This document shows, piece by piece, positions 1 through 10,280 of a stretch of 54,933 nucleotides of DNA (its first letter is position 1; each line of letters begins with the position of its first letter). Both the position numbers and the translations under genes were made by a program. The stretch is taken from positions 6,066,116 to 6,121,048 of the forward strand of contig CM035357.1 in assembly GCA_020137815.1 (NCBI GenBank), written 5' to 3'. A model generated the notes under the pieces. The model worked only from the letters and a program-made list of their open reading frames with translations, searched no databases and was not told the origin of the DNA. The stretch is from Hormiphora californensis (lineage: Eukaryota; Ctenophora; Tentaculata; Cydippida; Pleurobrachiidae).

Positions 1-787
1 GGTTTAATTGTAATTAATTATTGTAGGCTTAATTAAAAGTTGTCATAATAAAACATATGGGCACTGTATGGGCTATGGCTTGGCTAATATTTGTCGGCCA
101 ATGCAAGACCTCAAACATCGATTAATTGCAAGTTTAATAACGCAGTTTGATAGAACGAGACGATCTCACTGAGGGGGTGACTCTCTCATAAATAGCTAGT
201 ACAGATCCAACGAAAAGTTACCATGATGCAACGCGAAATTCTTAGAATTACAAGTAACAACTAGTTGTAATTCAAGTTGCATTTTGAGAGAATGGTTTAT
301 GAAATTAAAGAGCAATAAACGTCGCTATAATTCATTGGTCGATTATGTCTGGGAGCAATTATATCTGAAAGGAACTAGCCGGGGGGGGGGGGGGGGAGAA
401 ATGTACAGAGAGCTGTAACTTCGTAACTACACCACCATGGCATGGTGGCCATGCTTTGTGGGATGTACCATCCTTTACCGGATTTATACAGCCTCCCATC
501 CACCATGTCTATAATTATAGCTGCCTAGGAGTTCTAGCAGGACCTGCCTTCTTTTTCCCCGAGTCATCCAATGTCGTAGTTTACCCCTCATATATAGTTT
601 TTGGGCTATTAATATAAAACATGGGGGTGTATCTTATACCCCCCCCCCCATCTAGAGGGGGGTATCAAGTTTAGTGGTAATGTCCTGCTGGGATTACATC
701 CCAGATCTATCACACACGCACATTATGTAATAATATCCCCATTTCTCTATTTTGTTATTTTCTTCTTGCATCAAATACACCGCTATC
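1..787. other. 5' flank without a recognisable gene
   Basis: No open frame with coding character on either strand. It holds a run of about 17 G at 381-397, a short C/G homopolymer hairpin near 640-665 and ordinary AT-rich sequence. The ATG of the first gene lies at 788, so the last hundred bases are probably its promoter or 5' leader, but I see no clear TATA element. Confidence 0.6.
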
Positions 788-1100
788 ATGGCGCCTAAAC
801 CGAGGACGGTTAAAAATGGGAAGTCTAACAGCAGTAAAAAGGATCGAAAACGGTAGGAAATTATTTCTTGAAAAGTAGTAGATTGCTTCTAGAGCTGTTT
901 CTTGGTAGCGGGTTGTTCAGTAAGGGGTGAGAGAGGGTATAACTGTAGCAGTAGTTTTTGGTCATCCCACGGTAGTTTGATCTCAAGCAATAACTTAATT
1001 TTATTACTATTTAAGTGGTTATTCTATCATACTCAGAGAGATAGGTTCAATTTTAATGTCTGGAGAATATAATACTGGACATGTAATGCATACACAGGAG

Positions 1101-1188
<88 letters not shown>

Positions 1189-3206
1189 ATGGAGGAATAT
1201 TTTAGCGAGTAGGCTTCAAATCCTGAATATATTTCCCTACTCAACCTAGAATGCTCTTATCTAACAGCTGCGGCCTGCGGTCACTGAGAGTAAGAGACTC
1301 TTACTAAGAGTCCCTATCCAAATGTTTAAGTGATTTAACATTTAGTGCCCCAGCTTGACCCTTGCGCCGGCTCTACGTATTCCTCAATAACCCTCTCTAC
1401 CCTTTTTTCTATCCCCCATTCCCTCCCCTCCATAACCCCCTCTACCCATGTTTTACTAACCCCCCTTCCCTCCTTTTCTCAGTATGATAGCCCAAGAGCT
1501 GAACAAATTGCGAGATCAGCAATGTACGCTGGCTGATGCGGTTACAAATCTAAACATGAAGCTGGGAGACATCGTCAATAACCAAACACAGTAAGTATAG
1601 AGAACCATGTTATAATTTACTAACTAATAACTATAACTGGACATTAAGTTAGGGACTAATAATTGACGAAATAAACAAAACTACGGTATGTAACTGTCAG
1701 AGGATTGACTCTATTCTCATTTCTTTCAAATAATGCGTGCACGAGAACTGTGGTAAGAGAATTGACATGACAGATATGTAGCATAAAATAAAAACAAGGT
1801 GCAATAAACTGGGGAAGTGTCGCTTTAAAACCACCTTGGTTTCCATTGGTTGCTATTTTGGGGAAGCAACGACATGACCACGTAGAAATGGCCAATGGGA
1901 AGGAGGGATCAACATATTAAACTTGAATATTCCGGGGAAGAAGAGCGAGAGAGGTTGAGGCAAATTGTAAAAGCTAATGCTTTCTTCCAGCGGCAATATT
2001 TAACAAGTACCATCCGGGATGGTACTTGTTAAATATTGCATTTAGCTTTTACAATTTGTCCATCCCTCTATATCGTGCATATATATATCCCTCCATATCT
2101 ATCTAATCGGTAAATAAAAGGGCGTACCCCCACCCTTACATATATTTTCCCTAAATATTATCTCTATCCAACTCAATCCAAATCTCTCCAGAAGGTGTAG
2201 ACACAATCGAGTAACAGATTCAGAAACAGACTGCACAGACAGACAGACAAAACAGATACGACGTGACAGAAGGTCCGCTGAATCGAAATACAGACGCCGT
2301 GAGACATTGAAACAGAGGGCTGTTGAGAGGGTCAGTAGGGAGAATATAGCTCGGAGAGTTGATTCAATACATAGTGTCCAGAGTGATACAGAGATAATAC
2401 AACCTGTTAGAGCTAGCAGCAACAAGGCGGTTACCTTCCACAAATCTGATAGTGAGATGGTCACAAAAGGGAGACATCATGCCAGCAGAGGACCGGTTGA
2501 GATATGTCTCTCACTTCATGGTGGTGGGGCATGTCAGAAGACTGGGGGCTGTGGAGCACTGGGTTGTGTGGGGTACAATAATGGTGGTGCATGTGGTGCT
2601 AGTGGTGTTAGTGGTGGTGGGTGTGGTGTCTGGAAGGGTGTCACCAACACCACCTGTCACACTGCACCGGCTGTCACCAACACCACCTGTCACACTGCAC
2701 CGGGTGATGCAAGTTGTACAACATGTAGAGATTGTGGGAGATGCAGGCGGGTATCAGCTACAACATACCATACAGTATCTGACATGATGCACACGGCACC
2801 CTCTACACAGCGGGGTGGTGCTATGGGAGAGTGCTCGAGGTGCCGTACCCTCTCTCCCTCCCTCACCACACTTAACCTATGTGTGGCGTGCAACAACTTC
2901 CTGCTAACAGAAACAGGAATAACAGACATGAAAAAACAGACAACAACAGACATGAAAGTACAGACACCAACAGACATAACCCGATCTCTAAGATCATACT
3001 TTAACGAAATCGATCTTTTCAGAGCGCCCTCCCGATGTCTACAGTTTATGCGATGGTTACTTGGCATGTTATTCCTCTACACAGTGTTCTACACATTTAT
3101 GTGCTGGTTAACGGACCCTGGTGGTTGTCCCGGTAGATCGTGGAGGTGGTGGCAGAACCTAACACCCGCCCTCACAACTCGATCTTACCGACCCCAACCC
3201 CACTAA
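788..3206 (+). CDS. Three-exon gene, unrecognised protein with coiled coil and C-terminal membrane segment
   Basis: Exons 788-852, 1483-1590 and 2192-3206 join in frame (both introns phase 2, GT..AG, acceptors with pyrimidine tracts) to 395 codons. The first exon is basic (starts MAPKPRTVKNGKS). The second is a heptad-like helix (AQELNKLRDQQ...). The third is long and unusual: an Arg-rich segment, a Cys/Gly-rich middle with a duplicated unit (VTNTTCHTAP twice), then a hydrophobic stretch at about residues 343-364 and a final 31-residue tail with two Trp-rich spots and one Cys. This is the layout of a tail-anchored or type II ER/nuclear-envelope protein. I do not recognise the family. Exons 1 and 2 rest on splice-site and phase consistency only; exon 3 is open over more than 1 kb. 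A further small exon in intron 2 cannot be excluded. Confidence 0.6.
1108..1185. repeat. (GA)n microsatellite in intron 1 of the first gene
   Basis: Uninterrupted AG dinucleotide run. The Ser-Leu open frame on the opposite strand is only this repeat read as codons. Confidence 0.95.
1961..2058. repeat. Foldback hairpin in intron 2 of the first gene
   Basis: Two complementary blocks (1961-1977 with 2042-2058, and 1994-2015 with 2017-2038) separated by a 16-nt bulge give a long hairpin with almost no loop. It is probably a small MITE remnant. Flanking duplications are not evident. Confidence 0.75.
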
Positions 3207-3403
3207 TATTATTTGAAATGTTCGGGGGTGTGACAAGGACACTTTGTTTGAGAAGTGTGTGTTAACCCCCCTGACATTATCCCCCGCCTTTATTATACAG
3301 AGAGATCAATTGTGTTTGAATCAGTCTATTTATTTTATTTAAACAGTGTGTGTAACGTTACAAGGATGTGCAGATATTATATGACAAGAGAGAATGGGAG
3401 AGC

Positions 3404-3467
<64 letters not shown>

Positions 3468-4833
3468 CTAGTGAGAGACGAGATATCGACGTGAGAGCGA
3501 GGAGCATAGAGAGCGAGGAGAGAGAGAGAGAGAGAGACTAGAGAGAGAGAGAGAGAGTTTTTACCAGATGTTTGCCCTGGATAAAGAACTCTGAAAAATT
3601 TAAAAAAGTTGTCAAGTCCTAAATATTGTCCAGAGATCAAACTCAAAGCAAACTGTCCCCCATTACGATATTGGATAATAGAAAATTGTCAGGGCAAACA
3701 GCTGAGAGTATCTGAGTGTGTAAATTCCCCAGTCCCCTGGAAGCCCCGAAACGAGGCTAATTTATTGTGTTACAGATTTCGCTGCCCTTTTTATTCCATA
3801 CTGAAAACACTGTGTTTTGTAATTTGTTGAAATGGTCGGTTTTGGTGGAAATTGGGAGCGATTTCAATCCGTTATTAACTAACTCAAATATGCCTGTGTA
3901 CTGTATAGAGATCGCTCCCATATCTAACCCGGAAACCGATTAATTCTTATCCCGAACATGGTCGAAATGAGCCAAAGAATTCTGTTGTGAGAGAGACTGG
4001 AGACAGTACATTTCACATGTGTGAAAAATGTGTTTTCGTGATTCTCTGTGTGTGACCCGAGGTCTCTCTGTGTGTGAAATACACAGAATACATTTTGTTA
4101 TTTCGCGCGGCCTCCTCCACCACTCAGCGATTTGGCGGGGGCGCGTTACATACACTAATTACTCGCGCCGCGTCCATCCCCCCACACAGAGAGACGACAC
4201 ACACACGCACACACAGATCCATTATGCACTGAGGGAATTGCCTTCCCGCCATATCATCTCTCCTCTTGAAAATAAACATTGAGTAGTCGGATATTTTTTA
4301 TCAACATAAATAAAACAATTTATAATTGACTAATATATTTGTGTAGGGTGTATGTTAAAAGATAATTTCTCTCTCTCACTCACTCGCTCACTCTCTCACT
4401 CTCTCTCTCTCTCTCTCTCTCTTGGTCGCGTGCAGTTGTGTAGTAGTTATAGTATTTTCTCACGCGATATCACTCTCCAAAGCAGTCCCAGTGTTTTTTA
4501 GCCCTGAAACAGTGGAGTTGCCTCCAGATCCAGCAGTTACAGGGCGAGATGCTGCACTCTCCTTCCCTCTCTCTCTCCCTCCGTTAGTGACATGTCTCAT
4601 CACCAGTCAAGATGGTTATACATCATGGGTTGGGGAACGTTAGGGGGCGGTGGGCCTCCCATTTCATGTTTCGTTATCCCTTTTCCCATCTCGCCCATCA
4701 CTGAAAGATAAACCCGGTGTGAGTGTGATGTATATATCTGGGGGGAGGGTGAAATATCTGGAGACGGGGATATTATAACAGTGGTGAAATATAAACCTAG
4801 GATTACACTCAAATTAGGGATGGTCATCAATAG
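3207..4833. other. Intergenic region with microsatellites, no gene seen
   Basis: Contains (GA)n at 3407-3465 with a degenerate continuation to 3560, a CpG-rich patch at 4090-4185, and (CT)n at 4371-4421. A TIR-like pair faces inward: GGTTTTGGTGGAAATTGGGA near 3837 and its counterpart near 3909-3945. Open frames here are short, mostly repeat-derived, and have no recognisable product. Confidence 0.6.
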
Positions 4834-4933
4834 NNNNNNNNNNNNNNNNNNNNNNNNNNNNNNNNNNNNNNNNNNNNNNNNNNNNNNNNNNNNNNNNNNN
4901 NNNNNNNNNNNNNNNNNNNNNNNNNNNNNNNNN
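4834..4933. other. Assembly gap (100 N)
   Basis: Exactly 100 N, the conventional size for a gap of unknown length. The missing 3' exons of NTHL1 could lie in it, because that gene reads toward it. Confidence 0.98.
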
Positions 4934-5340
4934 AAAAGGGGGGTTTTTTTTGGGGGGGAAAAAAATTCCCCCAAAAAAAAAAAGGAGAAAAAGGGGGGGG
5001 GGGGAAGGAAAAGGAGGGGGGAAGGGAAAAAGAAGGGGGGGGGAAAAAAAGGGGGGGGGGGGAAAAAAAAAAAAATTCTCAAAACCCCCTGCATTTTAAA
5101 TTAAAACCCCCAGGGGTAGGGGAAAGAACTGGGGAAAAAAAAAGGGTTTTTGGGTTGCCCCTTTAAACCCCCCCAAAAAAAATTTAAAAAAATTAGGGGA
5201 AAACCCAAAAGAGAGGGGAAAAGAGGAAATTTGAAACTTCCCCGTTTTTTTTTTCCCATTAAAACATTTTCCCGACCAACCCCATGTGGAAACACCCGAA
5301 AAACCCCCCGGGAAGAGGAAAGCGAGTCAGGCTTTTCCCC
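4934..5340. other. Unreliable homopolymer sequence beside the gap
   Basis: About 400 bp made almost wholly of runs of 3-14 identical bases (A, G, C or T), fading into normal sequence around 5330. Nothing else in the window looks like this. It is most simply explained as low-quality read ends joined at the gap, so frames here should not be trusted. Confidence 0.75.
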
Positions 5341-5550
5341 TCGGTCTAACCTATTCCACGCTGACTTTGCCTCTCTCCCCCCAGTGGGTACACACGCAAA
5401 AATTATAAGTGCAGGGAGAGAGACGAGAAAAAAAAGGATCAGCGTCCTGTGAATTGCTTTTGGAAGAACCAAGGGCAAGTTGAGAGAAAGAGAGAGCGTC
5501 CCTTCTGTGTATAACTGACCACGCCTGATTGCCTGGTACACACGCTTATT

Positions 5551-5555
<5 letters not shown>

Positions 5556-5630
<75 letters not shown>

Positions 5631-5660
5631 GGGGGAGAGAGAGAGAGAGAGAGAGAGAGA
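5556..5660. repeat. (GA)n microsatellite
   Basis: Long AG run with a few GG interruptions near 5621-5636. The sequence from here to 6032 holds no coding signal. Confidence 0.95.
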
Positions 5661-6032
5661 TCTAATTAGTGATTATACCAGTGTACACACCAGAAGCTGC
5701 TGCACCTCCTTATGCAAGAGCAGTCACACAGTATTATAACTCAGCGTGTCAAGTTCCACACACACGACTTTTGTTGGCATTTTGCCTAACATTTGAACAC
5801 CTCACAGCATGTGGAAACTAACGACCCACAAAACCACGATATACCATGGCTGAAAACTATAAGTTTTTAGTTAAATATAATAGTGGGTGCCAGATGTGGG
5901 ATCAATGGTGAGCTTGATATCAGGTATGTGACCTTGTATATGAATTGTGTCCGGATAATGTATGTAGTACGCATACGTGACTGGAGGCTCCAGTCTGGAG
6001 GGTTCGTGACCATGTGACCATCACATTATTAC

Positions 6033-7378
6033 CTTTGGCCCGATGCCAGGGAGAGAGGTCAGCCCCTCAAAGGTCCTGGGGATGTCCCCATCATGTTGGG
6101 TGTGCACTATGTGCGAGGCGTTCTTTAGGTACACCGCTTTTTTCTGAAAAATAGAGTTTTAGATTTTGTTTTAGTTCAACTTTTGACTAGGTTGCCAATA
6201 ATTAAGTTACAGACAAGTCCAAAATGAATAAAAGATATATTTCGGGTCAGTCTTATTTCATACAGAAAAGATAAGCGATTATCATTATGATATTTAATTA
6301 CGTAATTTTAGAGCTCTAATTCATTTGACAGTCACTTCAAAACTCTAATTTGAATTTAACCACTGAGATTTCGAGTATATTTAAATCTAAATGACGTTGC
6401 TGCATGACAAATCGGATAGCTATTTTCAAGAATTCTTCTCTAGTTAAAAGGTTGTATTAGTTTAGTAAGCAGGCTGCAGTAAACACATACCTTCCAAAAT
6501 CCAACAGAACGAATCAACTGCTGCAGAACCTCAACCTCAGTTTCAGCCATTTTCTGGGGATTCAGACCGAATTCCTTGAGTCGCTTCATCGCCTCGGCGG
6601 TCTTCTCGTCTTTGGTCTGGCTGGATAGCATCAGAGATATCATAACTTGGTAGCGGTACATCTGAAGAAGTTTGTGTGTTTATATTGCATGTTTATGTAG
6701 TGATTGTGGAATGTGTGTAAGATAATAAATTCTGATAGAAGACTGGAAACACCCACCTTAGGTCCATGACTATCATCAGCTGTTTTGAAGCATCCCATGG
6801 TGTCAACTGGTGCCACAATCTCTTTCCTCATCTCAACGATGTTATCATAGAGTGTCCTCCAATTGGCGGGCGGACCTTCGTGTTCTATTTTAACCTGTGG
6901 AAATCACGATACTAAACAGCTATCTAGTAAAGAAGTTAAATTGCATCCACATTCCACAGGACAAGCGATACAATAAATTCAAATAGGATTTTAAACTCAC
7001 CCTTTTCTTAGGTTCGCTACACTTGATGCTTCGTTTTCGTTGAGTTTCATCATTGTTGTTGGTAGTGTTGTTATTTGTATTAGCATTGTTGTTGTTATTG
7101 TAGTTATTGGTAGAAGAGGTCGGAATGCTGACTTGATTAGGATTAACAAACTGCTCTTGTAGCTGCTGCTGGAGCCCTCCAAACAGAGGGCTGTTTAAAT
7201 TCAGAAATGTACCGGGATTCTGGGCGTTTAAATAACGGAAATAATCCTGATTCAATGGCGGCAGGTTTTTAAATTCTCCACGGAAATCCATTACTGGTAT
7301 AAATCTGTTGACGATGAGGGTCTGGTAAAAGAAAGCGGGCTTTTTCAAAATACGCAAAGCACTGACGAAATTTCTCAT
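6033..7378 (-). CDS. NTHL1: Endonuclease III homologue NTHL1, 3' exons missing
   Basis: Bifunctional base-excision-repair DNA glycosylase/AP lyase that removes oxidised pyrimidines. Exons on the - strand: 7378-7001, 6894-6757, 6661-6491 and 6143-6033, all phase 0, giving 266 residues. The first 30 residues (ATG at 7378) are basic and hydrophobic, like a mitochondrial presequence. Next comes an Asn-rich tract (residues ~90-110) encoded by an AAC/AAT run, and a basic KKR that could be nuclear. The glycosylase fold then follows clearly: MLSSQTKD, GFWK, and the helix-hairpin-helix LPGIGPK. The last Lys is the family's catalytic lysine and is the final codon of exon 4. The exons for the catalytic Asp (VDTH-type motif) and the 4Fe-4S cysteines are absent between 6032 and the gap at 4933. 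The gene is therefore incomplete here, by assembly or by loss. Confidence 0.9.
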
Positions 7379-7399
7379 CAAACTCGAAACTCGTGAAAA

Positions 7400-7520
7400 T
7401 TTTCAAAACTCAATCACCTTGTATCGCGCGCGCCATAATGCAGCGCAATATAAGTTACGCTACATTCAAGACGCGCCGCGCGCTAAGCGAATTTAAATTT
7501 TTAAGCCGTTTTAAAAAAAT
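7400..7520 (-). promoter_or_regulatory. CpG-rich putative promoter of NTHL1
   Basis: Just upstream of the NTHL1 ATG (reading leftward), the sequence is dense in CG dinucleotides (gcgcgcgcc, gacgcgccgcgcgc), in contrast to the AT-rich surroundings. No TATA box is obvious. The assignment is positional inference only. Confidence 0.4.
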
Positions 7521-7681
7521 TCACCCCTGATAATTATGGGGCGCCGTTACGATCTGGGTGTTTGGTGGCCTGTTTACAGGTGCGCGCTGCCAAAAAAGTT
7601 GATTCACTAAAACGGCTCTAACCGCCGAACCACTCAACCGTTTTGGCTAATTCAAAGTTTATCTGGTAGGGAATGTCAAGG

Positions 7682-7733
7682 CCTAACCCCAACCCCAACC
7701 CTAACCCTAACCCTACTTTAGCCCTAACCCTAA
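7682..7733. repeat. Interstitial telomere-like repeat
   Basis: About seven CCCTAA/CCCCAA units with one short interruption, equal to the animal telomere repeat TTAGGG on the other strand. Too short to mark a chromosome end; typical of an internal telomeric patch. Confidence 0.75.
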
Positions 7734-8930
7734 AAAACCGTTTGTCAGCACTCACGAAACACCCAGATTTTAACGCTGGCCATAATTATGAGGTCCCTAG
7801 TTTGAAAATTTGAAGTTTAAAAAAATTTGAAATCGAGGTTTTTAAGTTTACAAAAACCAAGATTTTGCTAATTCGTGTCGCCTTTCTTATCTTCTTCGTT
7901 TATGTACTAACTACACAAAGCATCCCTCCCTGAAAACCAGTTGTATCTAAAAAAGTCCAAGACTTAATTGCTGTTTTGTTTTACCGATATTTTTAGTTAT
8001 TTCCCGGCTCCTGGCTCCCGCCAGAATCAATCATGACAGTGATGAGTGAGGAGTGTGTAGAGCGTTGGCTACTTTGGCTAGTAGTGCGTGCTCCAATATT
8101 TTACACTATGAAGTCGGATATAAATAGTGTTAGTAGATTGGACAACTATTTTGAAACACAAAACAATGTCACGCCCGAAAACGAAACATAATAAACAATT
8201 AATATTGCACCCCATGCCGGAAGTGTCTTTAAATAGTGTTCGTCTAAATCGATATCTGGTGACTGGCTTGTAGGGTATGATGTTAATATTAGGTATAGGG
8301 AGAGGAGTAGGTCCTCAAGGAATAATAATAGATGAATCTGAAAATCCTAAAAAGCTGAAAGGGGGGCCGATACTTGGGTTGGCACTATGGCGTCCAAGTA
8401 CCGGTGTAGGGGCGGTGGGAGGGAGTAAAGGTTAGGGTTAGGGGATGGGGACTTCTGTGTTAAGTAAATGAAAAAGTGACAACACCCCCGCGTCCATGGA
8501 CGCGAGAAAGAAAAAACCTATAAACCTAGAAAATCACAGATAAAAAAGAAAAGGGGGAAGAAACAGAGGGGAAGAGAAGAACACAAAAGGGGGACTGCAG
8601 CACACGGATCAGCACACAAATCAGCACATGTAAATGTTAACACGGTAAGACAAACAGCAATAAAAACAAGTAGAGCAAATACATATATAGGCTGAGAGCT
8701 GGTGATGGGGTATGAAGCAGGTCCACCTTAAGAAAGTCAGAGAAAAAGTCTGAGATCATTTTTAGTATTTATATATTGGCTTGAAACATCTTGAAATTGC
8801 GAGTGTTACTATACCCCTTGGGGTAGCTGTATGGAGTCCACTAGGGACCGGAAGTGAAGGTTAACTAGAAAGTCAAGGGTGAAGGTCAGCAGTCAGCTAA
8901 GATTCACTCCGTATAACTCGACTCAAAAAC
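7734..8930. other. Intergenic region, no gene seen
   Basis: AT-rich sequence without open frames of coding quality. A single TTAGGG-like patch occurs near 8433. The left end of the retrotransposon remnant begins around 8935 with AAAAGTTC repeats. Confidence 0.5.
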
Positions 8931-8988
8931 TCATAAAATTCCAAAAAAGTTCAAAAAAAAGTTCAAAAAAGTACAAAAACCGATCGGA

Positions 8989-9714
8989 TTAAGTATCCAA
9001 ACAGATGTTACTATTGGTCCATGTATCCTGATCACCCCGAGATTGTTTTTCAAGCAACCATTTACCAACCCTCTTTTTAAATGAAGGATGGCCGATGAAC
9101 GGCTTAATATCAGGATTGCTGATGGCAATGTTCCAAAAACGAGGTGCAGCGAAAATGAAGTTACCATTAAGAACTTTTATACGGCCTTTGGGGATAAGAG
9201 CCCTATTAGAGAAGGTGGAGAAACTGGTCAGACCCTCATTCCCAACAATACTTTGGTTGTGAACAGCAGTAATGCAGCTCTTGTGGTAAAGATTGTGAAC
9301 AGAGAGTAGATTATTCGAACCAAAAGTGTCCTTAGTATGTGAGAATACATGTACGGGTCCTCGTGGAAGCTTAAAAATGGTTCTTAGTGCTTGTTTTTGA
9401 GCACGAAAAATTGGAAGGAGTTTGAAGGAACTTCCGCCTGAACCCCAAACACTGAGACCATAGAGAATGTGCGATTGTATAAACGCACAGTATACTGGTT
9501 TGAAGAAGGACTCAGGTATGGATTTAGACATAACTCTTAAACATCCAATACTACTCGAAAGCTTCAGGGATACTGATTCTATGTGATTGGACCACGATAG
9601 AGTGGAGCTGATAATAACACCAAGAAATTTGATTTTATCTAGAGTATACCGGCGGCCTCTAGGGTTGAACAACATATGTAAAACACGGTGGTTTGTTAAC
9701 AGTTTCGGCGTCAA
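8989..9714 (-). mobile_element. 5'-truncated non-LTR retrotransposon, reverse transcriptase C-terminal part
   Basis: A 241-codon open frame reading leftward matches the region after the RT palm in jockey/CR1-type LINEs. KFLGVIISSTLSWSNHI is the usual 'FLGV..D..L.W..H' thumb motif, followed by SHILYGLSVWG and the late RFWNIAI block that precedes the C terminus. The catalytic palm (YADD) and the endonuclease are absent, so this is a dead-on-arrival insertion. The frame has no stops, which suggests a fairly recent copy. Its upstream end runs into a 120-bp block that is present again in inverted orientation. Confidence 0.8.
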
Positions 9715-10100
9715 CGCCTTCTTCAGAACTAAAGAAAGAAAATGGTAACTTTACACAATGTGGGTGCACCTCCCTTGCTCTCTCTTTCCCCCCTCTCTTT
9801 TCTTGACCCGTTTTTGACCTGCGTGTTCGTTTACATAGTTAGTTCTCTAGTTTTTGGTTTTAGTAGTTATTTGTCGTTTTAGAATTTTTAGGTCGTTGTA
9901 GACGTTTTTAGTACTTGTGGTCGTTTTAGTCTTTAGTTGTGTTGTAGTAATTTATTTAGTTGATCTAACGAGATATATTTATTGTGTAAAGTTACCATTT
10001 TCTTTCTTTAGTTCTGAAGAAGGCGTTGACGCCGAAACTGTTAACAAACCACCGTGTTTTACATATGTTGTTCAACCCTAGAGGCCGCCGGTATACTCTA
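9640..10100. repeat. 120-bp inverted duplication around a 221-bp spacer
   Basis: Positions 9640-9759 and 9981-10100 are reverse complements, apparently without mismatch. The left arm is continuous with the LINE open frame. Each arm contains GGCG-TTGA-CGCC preceded by CTGAAGA and followed by GAAAC. This could be the inverted 5' segment of a retroelement insertion (twin-priming style) or paired pseudo-terminal repeats. Confidence 0.85.
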
Positions 10101-10280
10101 CTAACACTATTTATCATCATGCGGCTCATAAACATTTGGCCAATCCAATCTTTGTTAAGTCGGATATATAAATGATTATTTTACCAAGAACCACAAGCTA
10201 ACTAAACTTAATAATCAACTGAGAAATGAGAATCCAGGTTAAGAGCTGGCATTCCCTACATCAAATTAGAAAATTTTATA

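Noticed and set aside
2452-2787. Overlapping Val-rich and Thr-rich frames within the first gene
   Set aside because: Shadows of the Gly/Cys-rich exon 3, which has better length and splice support.
7682-7733. Chromosome end or telomere junction
   Set aside because: Only about 50 bp, with unique sequence and genes on both sides.
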